Assembly: GCA_021432635.1 (NCBI GenBank)
Contig: MU270055.1
Location: 1 to 64,000, forward strand
Length of the DNA: 64,000 nucleotides
Source of the DNA: Thozetella sp. PMI_491
Taxonomy: Eukaryota; Ascomycota; Sordariomycetes; Chaetosphaeriales; Chaetosphaeriaceae
Direction: 5' to 3'
A program made the translations under genes and the position numbers. Below the pieces are notes generated by a model. That model made no database searches and had not been told where the DNA came from. It saw nothing but the letters and a program-made list of their open reading frames with translations. Positions 1-10,207 of this stretch are shown here, one piece after another; position 1 is the first letter of the stretch; each line of letters starts with the position of its first letter.

Positions 1-154
1 GGGGGGGGGGGTTCCCGCAATAGCCCACGTCGTCACCCCCATGTGTGGCAGGAACTATATATTGGGCGAGTAATACTGTGGTGCAACGGCACGGGGGCGT
101 GTGTTGAGTCGGCCAGGCTGGGTAGCAGCCGCCGTGTTGGGGCATTTGTCCAGC

Positions 155-184
155 GTTGGATGGCGTTGGATGGCGTTGGATGGC
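155..184. repeat. 10-bp tandem repeat, 3 copies
   Basis: The unit GTTGGATGGC occurs three times without mismatch. Confidence 0.9.
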
Positions 185-846
185 TGCCACACCCCTTTTA
201 ACCGGCACCGAGCGGCTCGGAGATCCGTAGATTAGACGCGACCGACTGGCCCTATAAGATGGGCCCGTATTGTCCGGTTCCCACAGGCCGCATCACGCTC
301 TAGAGACACGTTTAATATAAATGACCTGAACCGGAATCATGGGGCTCTCCTCGTCGGGCCCAGCAAGGCGCTCGAATCTGCTCGCGCTTTATCTGCCCCT
401 TATTTTGGACTCTGCCACGCCTGACCCAGGCCGCGGCTCGACCTAACCACCCAGCGCCGCCCGGTCCCGTCGATCTCGGACGCCACGATTGCCTGCGGTC
501 GCTGCTTATTATACAAGCTATCCAGCCTCGGGCTGCCGGCCGTGATCTTCGCCCTGCCACGCGAGAGAAAAGGGAGGGGTCAAGGGGGAGAAGGGAGGGG
601 GAAAGGCCGGCCACATGCATACTGCCCCCGGCGGCATGAATCGTACCTTGGACACGCACGCCATCTGGCCACCTTTTCCTGCTCCAAGTGAGTCTGCAGC
701 GCAGCAGTACCTGGTGATTGGCCTTTTTATTTCCCGGGGATAAAAGCAACCTGGGGAAGGGTGGGCTGTCCGTGATTGGTGCTTGGCCGCCAGCCCTCGG
801 CTGTTGCGTCGTTGCATTCGCTCGCTTCTGGAACAACACAAGCACG

Positions 847-880
847 ACGCACGCACGCACGCCCGCCCGCCCGCACGCAC
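847..880. repeat. Simple repeat CGCA/CCGC
   Basis: Imperfect tetranucleotide run of CGCA units passing into CCGC units and back. It is low-complexity sequence in a non-coding stretch. Confidence 0.8.
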
Positions 881-1130
881 AAGATGCCCCAAATAACCAT
901 CGCCCCGGCACCCGCCCATGCGGCGCACAAGAAATGTTGTGCTTGACAGCGGGTCGGAAACCTCCCGTTCCTTAAAGCTTCACAAGTGGACCCCTCCATG
1001 CTGCTTACAAGCTGCTCACAGGCCTCGAAGAGGCAAGAGGCATATATACCCCCCGATATTGTCGCATAAAACTGCCACCAGCGACCGCCGCCTTCTGTAT
1101 TAAACGTGCCTACAAGGGTATGCCGTCCTC

Positions 1131-1860
1131 CTATCTCGCCCTCGCGGCGTCCAGGTATGCCGGCGTATACTCGTCATAGTCCCCCCTGCATCCCACGAGC
1201 AGGCCAGCAATGCCGACTAGCCGCATGACGGTGTACGTGAGGGAGCGCATCGCCCACTTCTGCACGCCCCTGCCGAGGAACCGCGGGCCCTGCCAGATGA
1301 CCGGGTAGTTATCGTGATGCCAGAAGACCGTGAAGACCGAGAGCACCATGAACAACGTGCCCAGGATGCCTGGCTGCCGGTCTTCGATGATGCCCAGGAT
1401 GTTGCGGAAGAAAAGCTCCTTTTCCCCGTCGGCAGGATCAGTCCACTCCTTAACGATCATGTCGACGCCCTTCGATGCCGCGCCCTCGGGCGTGTCGTCG
1501 GCGCGGCCGTACTGGTGCAGCGTAAATTTGGGTATGGTGACGATGCCATCCTCGGGCCCGAACACAGCAGTGTGGTCGCCCACGGTAATTGTAGCATGTC
1601 CCTGAAGGACTTGGACGTACTCTAATTGTAAAACCCCCTGTCAGATTCATCTCTGCCTCTCTCTCACATCTCTCGGAGCCGGATTCGGACTTACCGGTCT
1701 GCGTCTCGTGCCAGTGCAGCCCCGTGCGGTTGGTCACGCCCACGCGGAACGTAAGCTCGACCGATCTGTTCGCGTCTTGCTGGTCTGGGATGAGGAGCTG
1801 GCCCCCTAGGTCGACTACAATCACCTTTCGGTCTCGTGTAACCGTTCTCGTCTTTGGCAT
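1131..1860 (-). CDS. Cupin-domain protein, 2 exons, 218 aa
   Basis: Exons are 1860-1695 and 1621-1131; the intron (1694-1622, 73 nt) starts GTAAGT and ends TTAG, and splicing completes a glutamate codon. The spliced protein shows cupin motif 1 around residues 47-63: G47, H49, H51, E56 and G63 fit G-x-H-x-H-x4-E-x6-G, which binds a metal in this family. A second strand follows with a conserved Pro/His (IPKFTLHQ). Residues about 130-160 carry a hydrophobic stretch (ILGTLFMVLSVFTVFW) and the C-terminus another, so membrane association is possible. Single-domain fungal cupins of this kind have no agreed substrate, and I do not assign one. Start: an ATG in good context with no upstream in-frame extension needed. 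Confidence 0.85.
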
Positions 1861-2725
1861 GGCGGTGGACGATGGGCGCTGGTAGCGATGGCCTCGTTTT
1901 TGCTCGGTGCGTCTCCGGGACTAAACTTGCAAGGCTCCCACCGAGGACTAGGACGCCCCATCGATGTCAAGGCGAGCATCGTATATAGATTCTTTATCGG
2001 CGGCAGAGGCAGCGCCCACGGCGACTTATCGGGCATATATGGGGGCCAGCCAAGGCGGTAACTGCCCGAGTTAGCCCGGCTCCGGCGCATGGCATAAGCG
2101 AGCGCCGAAAAAGTTCGCCGAAAAAGTTCGGAGCTTGAGACGCGACACCGCCCAGCGAGAATGCAGGGAATCCGAAGCTCTCAAATTGTGTGCAAGGCAA
2201 TCCAAGTTAGCTCCATTGGGATACGCGTTGCTCGTTGATGAACGATGCAAGGCCATGAGAGCAGGCATCATGTCAGAGAATGGAACCGCTTGTGCTTTTA
2301 TAGCTCCCCTGTATGTGGTATTCCTACAGCAAATCCTAGGCTGACAGCGCAACATGCTATGCCCTCGAGATCACAATGGTCAAGCAGGGACCCATCGTAA
2401 CCCCCCCCTCCCCGTCAGTCGCACAGGGTGCAAACTGTTACTAGTGTAAGAGTGTGGTCTCCAGCAGACTGAGACGCACCTCCAAAATTCGACAAAGTCG
2501 ACGACCATGAGCCGGCGTCTTGCAAGGATCCTCCGGGTCCACCGCGCTCGTCCAGGACCAAATGGAGCAAAAAATATCGACAGCCTTCCCTTGACGCCTC
2601 CTCTCCCGTTCCATGACCCACGTTGAATTACCCCCCCGCCAGCCGACAAGGCACAAATACGCATTATCCCGCTAGGCCCTCTTTTCACGTTTGCTTGGCG
2701 AACGTGAACTGTTGCGACGACTCTG
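1861..2725. other. Intergenic between cupin 5' end and sfh1 3' end
   Basis: The two genes are in tandem on the minus strand. Open frames continuing past the sfh1 stop are not supported, because the spliced last exon ends at 2726. I see nothing else except the TATA-like element near 1985. Confidence 0.5.
1981..1989 (-). promoter_or_regulatory. Possible TATA-like element for the cupin gene
   Basis: On the minus strand a CTATATAC motif lies about 120 nt upstream of the cupin ATG. The spacing is reasonable for a fungal TATA box. There is no transcript-start evidence. Confidence 0.25.
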
Positions 2726-4611
2726 CTAGAGTGGCCGGACATCTGGTTTGCCGTCCGCGGCGTGGAGATTGAATATCCAGCGCGGTAGTTTACGATCACG
2801 CTCGTACAAAAAGCCGCAGTTGTTGCAGAGAGACTATTGTGAAAGCGCACGTTAGCAATGTCCCTGAGTGATGTCACGTCGTCGGGGCGTTTGCAACTTA
2901 CTCTAGGTCCGTACGGGCCGTCTCGGACCGCCCAAACGCTTGTTCCCCAAACCTTGCAGTGCGAGCATCGCCAGTTGAGCCGCTCCAGGTCCGAAAGGGT
3001 GCCTGTGCCTCCGCCTCCATAGCCACCGCCCATATCCGGAGTGCCGCGCCCGCCAGGCGTGCCGGAGCGAGCCAGGGGCGAGAGGCTGCGGAACCGCCGC
3101 TTCTTCTTGCTGCGCTCGCCGCGGCCCATCCGCTCTTCCTCCTGCTCGATGAGGCCGCTGAAGCCAAAGCCCATGGGCGCGCCACCGGCCATGCCAGTGT
3201 TGCTGCTGAACCGCGCCGTCTCCCGTCGCAAGCGACGGAGCTGGCGCTCGCGGTCGCCTTCACGTTTCTCGATCTCCTCCTTGCTCAGGGTCTCGAGCTT
3301 GGGCTCCCACTCATCGGCCAAATGCTCGGGATCGTAGCGCCACCCGGCGCCATCTCCGCCCGTCGTGATGGCCGCATCGTTGGGGAATTCGCCTGGGCCA
3401 CCGCCGACGGCTCCCGCGCCCCATCCCGGAACCAGGCCTCCAACTTCGCAGGCTTCCTTCTTCAGTCGCAGGACGGCCTCGTAGATCGCATGCGTCATCG
3501 TCGGAACCCACTCGCCGGTGAGGGCCAGGTCGGCACAAGTCAGTCTCGCAAACTCCTCGGCGGTACCCGGAGGGTGCAGCAGGGACCACTCGAACTTGTC
3601 GGTGTATACCTGCGAGCCCAGGTTGATATTCAGACTGACTATGCACCGATACGTGTCGTCCGGGCTGAAATCATCGGTATCCGGCGCCACGAGGGAAGCT
3701 CGGGCGGCGACATGGCCATTTGTCGCGTGCGCGATGGACTCGCCGGAGAGACCTGACAGCTTCGAAGGGGTTGAGGGTATCTGGCTGTTGCCAAGCGGGG
3801 TGTCCCCCCGGCTTGATGCTGCGATTGCCGCAGGCGTCGCGGAATCCTGAGGTCCGGTCTTGGGGGCATCCGTCGCGTTAGGCTGGGGTACCGAGTGAAA
3901 GAGCGGGTGGAGAGCGACGCCTGCATACTCCTCAAGCTGAGTCCGAATCTGTTTGCTGATCTCCGCGATGATCTGCGGCCGGCTAGGCAGTTCCAGATCC
4001 TGAACGAGGGTCTGGGCAAACTGGTCGGTGGTGATCAGGGTCTCGTGTAGATTCCACAAAAAGGTATCGCGTAGGCGGTACGGTACGGTGGTCTCGGGGG
4101 TTTTGAAGAGCGGATTATTTGGATCCCAGTTTGGCGGCACTTGATTGGGGTGCTGCAGTGTCAGAGGAGGTTGGGGGGTGAATGAAGGGATGTCGACGTC
4201 GATTCGGATGGGAATCAATGTAAGGGGTAGCGAGGCCTGCGCATAGCTCTGCACGTCGGTTCTAGCGAAGCGTGTCTTGCCCATCCAATCGCGGGCAATG
4301 GGCGTGACATCAACAGGCTGTGATGTCTCCTTGCCGACCTTCTCGCTCGGATCCATCTTGGTGATAGTCTCGTCGCGGCGCAAACTGCGCAAGCCGGTGG
4401 GCCGGCGGCGGCTGTCGTCGTCGTCATCGTCGAAATCATCATAGCCGTCTTCGGCGTAGTTGATGATAGTCGTGCCGCGCTTGGTCGTGCGGGAGAGGGG
4501 GCCGCTGGGCGCCGCACTGGCGAATACGGGAGTGAGGAGGGAGTTGTTGTAGGTGCGCAGTCGCGGCGCGTACGAAGACACGCTGGCCTGCGGCTGCGAT
4601 CGCGCAGCCAT
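2726..4611 (-). CDS. sfh1: RSC chromatin-remodelling subunit Sfh1 (SNF5 family), 2 exons, 605 aa
   Basis: Exon 1 is 4611-2902 and exon 2 is 2833-2726. The 68-nt intron (2901-2834) begins GTAAGT, ends ATAG and is phase 0. The protein has an N-terminal region with the RTTKRG..NYAE signature seen in Sfh1, an acidic patch at 55-67, and SNF5 repeat 1 near 130-230 (FLWNLHETLITTDQFA). An alanine/serine linker precedes SNF5 repeat 2 near 315-385 (DKFEWSLLHPPGTAEEFA). A basic helix follows (LSKEEIEKREGDRERQLRRLRRE). Splicing completes a GATA-like zinc finger: CSHC in exon 1 and CNNC at the start of exon 2, 20 residues apart. Sfh1 is a core subunit of nuclear RSC. The helix after repeat 2 favours Sfh1 over Snf5. 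Without splicing the frame would run into unrelated sequence. Confidence 0.9.
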
Positions 4612-5528
4612 CTTGTCTGTGGTGGAGGGGACCGCGATAGGAGGCTATCTCATGCCCGGGGCAGGTCTGCGGCCGCTGACAGCGGAAGAGAGGCTGGCAG
4701 CCGAGCGAACGGGGGTGTCGCGGGTAGCTGTGGTGCGAGATCACGCTACCCCGTCGAAACCCAGGCTCAGGGGGGCAGCGGTGGGCGGATTGAGGGGGTT
4801 CGGGATCAGATACACGGAGGAATTTCCGGGCGCAGTGCGCATGCGATTCACGTCGTCGCAATGCAGCTGGATGGTGTCCAAGGTTGATGGCTTGCGCTCG
4901 ACTTCAATTTTCCTTGATGAGAAGAGACACGCAGAAAAGCGCGACGCAGGCAGGGAGCTCGGACCATCCGCTAGGGGAAATTTGGCTAGGTGATTGGCCC
5001 CACTCATTTCAACAGTCGGCGCGGCCGGAGCGGAAGCTATTATTCTCCGAGTGCTGCAGACTTTTTGTACTTCGTAGAGGCTCCGAGCTTCTACCTAGGA
5101 GCTAATAATCCATTAGTTAGCGAGATGCCAGGGTGCCCTAGAGCCAATGTTCAGGGGCTAAAGTACACAAACAGGGGTCCACCAGCAAGTGCCACTACTC
5201 GACTTTCCCCAACCCCGATGTCCCACTGCTCCATCATTCACCGGTCTATTCCGCAGCCCCAGCCTGCACAGAAAGGGTGTTCAGATTCTCTTTCTCATAT
5301 GTGTAAGGTATGGAGGATAACATTTACCCACGTAGTCCCCTAGACATGCTACCATGTTTCAACGTGGTGTTCGCAATTCAATACCCATGTAACTAGAGCA
5401 TCCAGAGTCTGGTAAATGTTCAAAAAGACAATGCCTGGCTGAAACTAGCTGCCTTGAAAACAACACCTATCTACTGAGCAGTGTTATTTCTAGCCCAATC
5501 TCTTTCGTAGATCACTTGACCATGATCT
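4612..5528. other. Intergenic, sfh1 upstream region
   Basis: Divergent spacer between sfh1 (-) and the + strand gene region starting near 5.5 kb. Open frames here are short and uncharacteristic. It becomes more A/T-rich after about 5.0 kb. Confidence 0.5.
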
Positions 5529-6362
5529 TTGGTCTTCCTTCTCACTTTTGCTAGCTGTCAGTTCAAGTCTGGCTCACACAGACCGACCACCTCTCAACAC
5601 CCAGAACCCTCTAGGATATTACACTTGGCACAGGCACCTCCTACCAAATATCTGGGGAACCATCTTCCTGAGGGAATCTGCCCTAGACGCCCTCTTCTAA
5701 CCAAGAGATCACGGCAGCCGGTCTTTCCCTCAAACCCACTTGTCCACAAGGCTCATCTCACCCTTCTTGTTTCTTACAAACACTGGTTCTCGTCTGGCTC
5801 GGACCCCTCCTCTGCAAGAAAAACCGATATGGTCAACGTAACACAGAATCCACAGGCACCCAAGCAACTGTGCAACATGGCTCAGCCGCAGGAAGACAGC
5901 CACGAGTCCGCCCTTAAGCAGCCGCTCACGGCACCAAAGTTCACAGTGGTTCAAATGCAAAGCATATCAGACTGGCTCTCACAGGGGGGTCACATCGCCC
6001 CTCCTCGCAATTCCGGACCATCCACCTCCGATTCTTCAAGCTCGCTCATTCACATGCCCAAGACTCAGGTGGAGGAGCAAGGCGACACGGAGATAGCCAT
6101 TACTAACCAACCTACTGAAGCTGAGCCTCGAAAGACCACCAATCCTATTGCTGACGCCACTCAAGTACCGCAAGTTAATACTCACTCCAAGGACTTAAGA
6201 AACAAGGAGGACCGCAGCGATGCCACCAAAAGCACGACACTAGATTCCTCTAGCAATATACCGAGACCGGGCCTCATCCACTGCAACCCAGTCAAGAAAA
6301 GAAGTCAAAGGGGTAAAAAGTGGGTGATACAATGGACATGCCTTGATAATACCTGCAGCTAA
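5529..6362 (+). CDS. Low-complexity open frame, possible 5' exon(s) of the RNA ligase gene
   Basis: An open frame of 277 codons (first non-ATG codon at 5529) contains ATGs near 5529 and 5829. The sequence is rich in Ser, Thr, Gln, Pro and Lys, looks disordered and matches no domain I know. Its third positions are clearly less GC-rich than those of the RNA ligase just downstream. That ligase frame lacks an ATG before its first conserved strand, so an upstream exon is needed and this is the obvious donor. A GTAAAA donor at 6313 with an acceptor ending at 6386 keeps phase (74-nt intron); an acceptor ending at 6358 would need a different donor. It could instead be a separate gene or no gene. Confidence 0.35.
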   Translation: MVFLLTFASCQFKSGSHRPTTSQHPEPSRILHLAQAPPTKYLGNHLPEGICPRRPLLTKRSRQPVFPSNPLVHKAHLTLLVSYKHWFSSGSDPSSARKTDMVNVTQNPQAPKQLCNMAQPQEDSHESALKQPLTAPKFTVVQMQSISDWLSQGGHIAPPRNSGPSTSDSSSSLIHMPKTQVEEQGDTEIAITNQPTEAEPRKTTNPIADATQVPQVNTHSKDLRNKEDRSDATKSTTLDSSSNIPRPGLIHCNPVKKRSQRGKKWVIQWTCLDNTCS

Positions 6363-7816
6363 CTAGTGCCAGGAAAAAACAGGAAGCCTCCAATCCCTTC
6401 ATCGTTCAAAACAGCTCCTATGGGACCCAGCGAAAACTTCTGACAGTGCGCAGGATCCGAGGCGTCTATCCAGTTGCGCTTCAAAACATGCAAGCCGCCG
6501 AGGTCGACGGCCAGACCGTCCTGGTGCCCAGATCAGCCCACTTCCGGGACGGCGAGTTCGTCCTGTTCCTGGAGCTAGGGACCTTCGTCCCGAAAGGTGA
6601 TCCCCGCTTCGACGTACTGCAGGCCATGAACTACGGGCTCGGCAAGTACGACGGCCAGGCGGGCTATCTCCTGGTTCCGCGATTTGTGGTGCCCTATGAC
6701 GAGCTCCAGGAGGTCAGTGAGGGCTGCGCTTTTAAGCTGAAGCACTTCCCAGACATCAAGGCCGAGGTGGACACGCTCCGCAGGCAGAATCAGCAGGAAT
6801 ATGGAGATCTTGCGACGCTCCTCGCGAAGCTGCGCGGGATTGACTATAGCAGCCAGTTTAAGATATTGGAAATGCAGGCAAATAAAGACACGAGCCGAAA
6901 TATCGGAAAGCTCCCCTTCTTCATCCGCTCCACGGACTCGAAACGGCTTGGCGAGTGCCCGAATCTCTTTATCAAACAAAAATACGAGAACCAGGTCTAC
7001 CAAGAGTCGGTGAAGATGGACGGCCAGTCCATGACCGCCTATTTCGTCTCCAAAAAGTCTCCTTTCTTCAGGTTCCTCCTGCCACTGCCCGAGCAATACG
7101 ACAGCCGAGCCGTCCGCCCCCACGGCCGGTTCGGCGTTTGTAGCAAGAACACCGAGCTCAACAACGTCTATCCAAACGCATATTGGGACAGGGCAATAGC
7201 TGAAGGACTTCACGAGAAGCTCTCTGGCCTGGGAAAGAGCATTGCGGTCATGGGCGAGCTCGTCGGACCTCCCGTGGGGAGCGGCCGAGCCGCGCTCGTG
7301 GCCGGCGAGACGGCCTTCTACGTCTTCTCGGTCTTCGACATAGACGATCAGACGCCCTGGAACCCGAAGAGAGTAGAGGAGTTCGCCAAGGACCTCGGGC
7401 TCCGCCACGTCGAGGTGCGCGGGTACGCGACCCTCCGCGACGTGGCGGCCTGCCACAAGGACATCCAGAACCGGGCCGACATGACCAAGGGCGAGGGGCT
7501 AGTCTACAAGAACACGTTCGACGGGCGCTGGTTCAAGGTGCTTTCGCAGCCTTACCTCGCGCGGAAGGACAAGGAGCCGGCCAGCGATGCCTCAAGCGAG
7601 TCCCGCGTGCCGTCGGACGAGGACCTCCGCAGGGGCGCGCGCATTTGGCGCGAGGCGCACGGCGAGGATATGAGCGCCATGCATCGGCTGTGGGAGAAGG
7701 AGACGTGGGAGGATCAGGCACGGGAGTTCTGCACCATGTGGGCCGAGGCCCTGGTGGCCGAGTGGGAGAGGCAGCGCGGGAACGAGTCCTGTGCGGAGTC
7801 TGCTGCATCTGCTTGA
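6359..7816 (+). CDS. RNA ligase, DraRnl/Rnl5-like, N-terminal OB module plus nucleotidyltransferase domain
   Basis: The frame is open from 6350, but the first ATG (6488) lies inside conserved sequence, so the start codon is probably on an upstream exon. 6359 follows a CAG and is a provisional boundary. Numbering from the GTG at 6446: residues 1-60 resemble the N-terminal OB fold of Deinococcus Rnl, preceded in frame by QRKLLTV. The ligase domain carries motif I KMDG with the presumed AMP-accepting Lys190, an Arg-containing RFGVCSKN at 228-235, motif III AVMGELVG at 267-274 with a following FYVFSVFDI strand, motif IV EGLVYKN at 350-356 and motif V WFKVLS at 362-367. All core catalytic motifs are therefore present. 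Family members seal 3'-OH/5'-phosphate nicks in duplex RNA using ATP. The C-terminal ~85 residues are a helical, charged tail. The physiological substrate in fungi is unknown. Confidence 0.85.
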   Translation, partial: LTSARKKQEASNPFIVQNSSYGTQRKLLTVRRIRGVYPVALQNMQAAEVDGQTVLVPRSAHFRDGEFVLFLELGTFVPKGDPRFDVLQAMNYGLGKYDGQAGYLLVPRFVVPYDELQEVSEGCAFKLKHFPDIKAEVDTLRRQNQQEYGDLATLLAKLRGIDYSSQFKILEMQANKDTSRNIGKLPFFIRSTDSKRLGECPNLFIKQKYENQVYQESVKMDGQSMTAYFVSKKSPFFRFLLPLPEQYDSRAVRPHGRFGVCSKNTELNNVYPNAYWDRAIAEGLHEKLSGLGKSIAVMGELVGPPVGSGRAALVAGETAFYVFSVFDIDDQTPWNPKRVEEFAKDLGLRHVEVRGYATLRDVAACHKDIQNRADMTKGEGLVYKNTFDGRWFKVLSQPYLARKDKEPASDASSESRVPSDEDLRRGARIWREAHGEDMSAMHRLWEKETWEDQAREFCTMWAEALVAEWERQRGNESCAESAASA

Positions 7817-8526
7817 GCTCTCCGACTAGGCTAGCTGCGGTGGCCGGTCAGCACCGGACAGGTCCTCCCATACCCGGGCCCGAGAATTAATTAGGTGGTT
7901 CGTTCTGTGCGTCAGAATCCTTCTAGTCCGATGCAGGGAACATATAACGAAGGGAGTCTACGGCACCGCCTGCGGAGGTGGGGGGCAAGCATCGCCATGG
8001 TGGGTGGTTCGAGGCACGCCGAGGGGGTGATAAGGGCCGCGAGGAGGGCCGTCGATCTTTCGGCAGGAATACCTGCTCCGGCGCGGCACAACTTTGGGGA
8101 AGGGAGGCAGCAGCCGCAGAAGAAGTTAGCAGCGGTGGCAACCCGCCTAACCAAGGTATTATTGCCTTGCCTAGAACTTTACCACAGGGACGCATTTGCT
8201 ACAAGAGACTTAGCTATCACATGCTAGAAATAGGAAGTCTTGCTAGAGTCGTCAATGGAAAGTGATATATTCTGCCGAAAATTGCGTTCATGCATGCATC
8301 CGGAGCTTATTTTCTCCCTTTGTGTTCGGCGATATATGTGCACCAGGAAATAAGCCGGGGCAGCAACGGGAAAGCAAGAAAGTAGTATGCAGTGGTATCC
8401 GAATAACATGGTATCTAGCCGCAACCGCAACGCCGCCCATACGCAAACCCAGTCTTGACAAGTCGCACCTTTTGCCTCGGTCGTGGCCGAAGGCTAAGGA
8501 CACGACCACCCCCCGGCCTCCATCGC
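7817..8526. other. Convergent intergenic region
   Basis: 3' ends of the RNA ligase gene (+) and the coiled-coil gene (-) face each other. It presumably contains both 3' UTRs. No other gene is evident. Confidence 0.5.
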
Positions 8527-9579
8527 TTACTCGCCATTAACACGGCGGAACGCCGCCTCGCGCGTCTTCTGCAGCTCGAACCGTGCGTTCTCCAGGATCT
8601 TCGCCTGGTCGTTCATGGTCTGCGTGAGGCCGGCGTGGCGGCTGCGGGCTTCGTTCAGGTTGCGCAGGACGACGTCGTGGCAGCGCTGGACCTCGAGCTG
8701 GGACTGCTTGATCTTCTCGTGGAAGGCCATGTCGGTGAAGATGTTGTCGAAGAAGACGTCGCTGATGATGCTGCCCTGGGCGATCTGCACGGGCGGCAGC
8801 GGCTGGACGTAGGGCGACATCTGGCTGGCCTGGTGGATGAGCAGGTTGGCCATCCCGACGTTCTGCTCGGCGCGGCTGAGCGCGTTGCGCTCCATCATGT
8901 CCCACACGGCGCCGCCGCCGAACATGTCCATCTGCGAGTTGCTGCGCGCCTCGTCCATCGCGTAGCGCGCGGTGTCCATGGCGCGCACCGCGTCAGTGAG
9001 GATGCGCACCGCCTGGCCCTCGGCCTCGGCGCGCACGCGCGCGTCATGGTACGACTGCAGGGCCGCGCCGGCCGCGCCCTCCTTGCTGTCCTCTTCGGGG
9101 AAGCCCGGCGACGGGCCCTGGAAGATAGCGTCGTACAGGTTGTCCAGGTCGCGCTGCGCCTGGTCGTGGCGGCCCTGCAGTCCCTTGAGGTCGTCGCGCA
9201 CCTGGAGTGCGTCGGCGAGCATCTGGTCGAGCTGCTTGCGCTTCTCCTTGGTCTGGTACTCGTTCTGCAGGACATCGAAGTACTCCTTCTCCTCCTTGGC
9301 GGCGCGCTGCTCGAACTTCTCCTTGCGGCCGGTCGCCTTGTAGGCGAAGCGGCGCATGACCGAGTCGCGGTACGTCTCGTGCTCCTTGAGCTCCTTCTTG
9401 CGCTTCTTCTCGAGGTTGGCGAGGGTGTGGTCGGAAACCTCGACCTCGGAGCGCAGATTTTTGATGAAGCGCTCCTGCTCCTCAAGGGACGGCTTGGCAT
9501 GATCTGTCTCGGAGAGGAGCGCGAGGAGCTCGCGGTTACGAGCGGCCGCCTCCTTGATCCTGTCTTCGAGAGACGACAT
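8527..9579 (-). CDS. Coiled-coil protein of unknown function, 350 aa
   Basis: A single uninterrupted frame starts at the ATG at 9579 (MSSLEDRIKEAA). Residues 1-180 are almost continuous charged heptad-like helix (Glu, Lys, Arg, Gln, Leu), predicting an extended coiled coil. After a Gly/Pro-containing break near 165-180 come further helices, an MDMFGGGAVWDMM segment, and a Pro-rich hinge (YVQPLPPVQIAQG). A final helical block has FFDNIFTDMAFHEKI. There are no signal peptide or membrane segments. GC-rich third positions and the absence of stops over 1 kb support coding; a long frame on the opposite strand is its shadow. I do not recognise the family. It looks like a conserved filamentous-fungal structural or adaptor protein. 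Confidence 0.8.
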   Translation of the reverse strand: MSSLEDRIKEAAARNRELLALLSETDHAKPSLEEQERFIKNLRSEVEVSDHTLANLEKKRKKELKEHETYRDSVMRRFAYKATGRKEKFEQRAAKEEKEYFDVLQNEYQTKEKRKQLDQMLADALQVRDDLKGLQGRHDQAQRDLDNLYDAIFQGPSPGFPEEDSKEGAAGAALQSYHDARVRAEAEGQAVRILTDAVRAMDTARYAMDEARSNSQMDMFGGGAVWDMMERNALSRAEQNVGMANLLIHQASQMSPYVQPLPPVQIAQGSIISDVFFDNIFTDMAFHEKIKQSQLEVQRCHDVVLRNLNEARSRHAGLTQTMNDQAKILENARFELQKTREAAFRRVNGE

Positions 9580-10207
9580 GCTGCACAAGCTTCTTCTCTG
9601 GAGGATCCTGTTGTGCTGGAGATTCAGTATGGCTGGATGGCCGCTGGTGGCTGCTCAAGAGTGTGACTGAACGTCAATGAACGGCAGCTTCAACGAGGGG
9701 CTCGTCGAGGCACGATAAATACATGTCAGCATCTCGCATCTCGCACAATAAGCTCCCTCCGTCGAATTGCCCCTCCTGATGTCACAGCAGGCTTAGTGCT
9801 CGTTTAGCTTCTCGGCGCGCCTTCTAACGAATCCAGTTTACTGGCTGCCTTAGGTCTGCCCTGCTGCGCCTCCCAACAAACGGGGCCAGGAAGCACCGAC
9901 TTAGGCGTCGAGTTTGTGCAAAAAAACGCCTGAGTCCGTTTTGGTCGATGCAAGGTCCGATCCCATTCCTCCAAACGAACAATGTCCAGCCACGTCATTG
10001 GTCAGGTACCGAGAGAGTTAGGGATGAATTGAATTGAATTGAATTCTGGCGTAGCTATCGCGAGATGCTGTGGCTACTGGGTATCATAGATAAGGTACTA
10101 GCAAGGCAGTTGATAATTGACAAAAGAAAATGAGGAAAACCATCCTTCTCAAATGGGGAGAACGATCCCGTCTCCATTCCCCTGATGTGATGGGCTGGCG
10201 ATGTGCT
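9580..10207. other. Intergenic, promoter region of the coiled-coil gene
   Basis: Spacer between two tandem minus-strand genes. It holds a four-copy GAATT repeat at 10026-10045. No other feature is supported. Confidence 0.5.
10026..10045. repeat. GAATT microsatellite, 4 copies
   Basis: Perfect pentanucleotide tandem repeat in non-coding sequence. Confidence 0.9.

Larger units (their letters stand above)
1..1130. other. Intergenic, no gene seen
   Basis: The stretch opens with a 12-base G run. It holds a three-copy 10-bp tandem repeat near 155 and a CGCA/CCGC simple repeat at 847-880. Short open frames overlap on both strands without recognisable protein features. It lies 3' of the cupin gene. 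Confidence 0.5.

Noticed and set aside
1-12. Initial G run as a telomere or contig end
   Set aside because: A G12 run alone is not the fungal TTAGGG repeat, and the window start is arbitrary.
155-184. CRISPR-like repeats
   Set aside because: Direct tandem 10-mers without spacers in a eukaryotic genome; a simple tandem repeat.
6575-7456. 293-codon frame on the minus strand
   Set aside because: Antisense shadow of the RNA ligase, which has all catalytic motifs.
8455-9666. 403-codon frame on the plus strand, Leu/Val/His-rich
   Set aside because: It is antisense to the coiled-coil gene; Leu-rich output is the typical shadow of Glu/Lys-rich coding sequence with GC-rich third positions.
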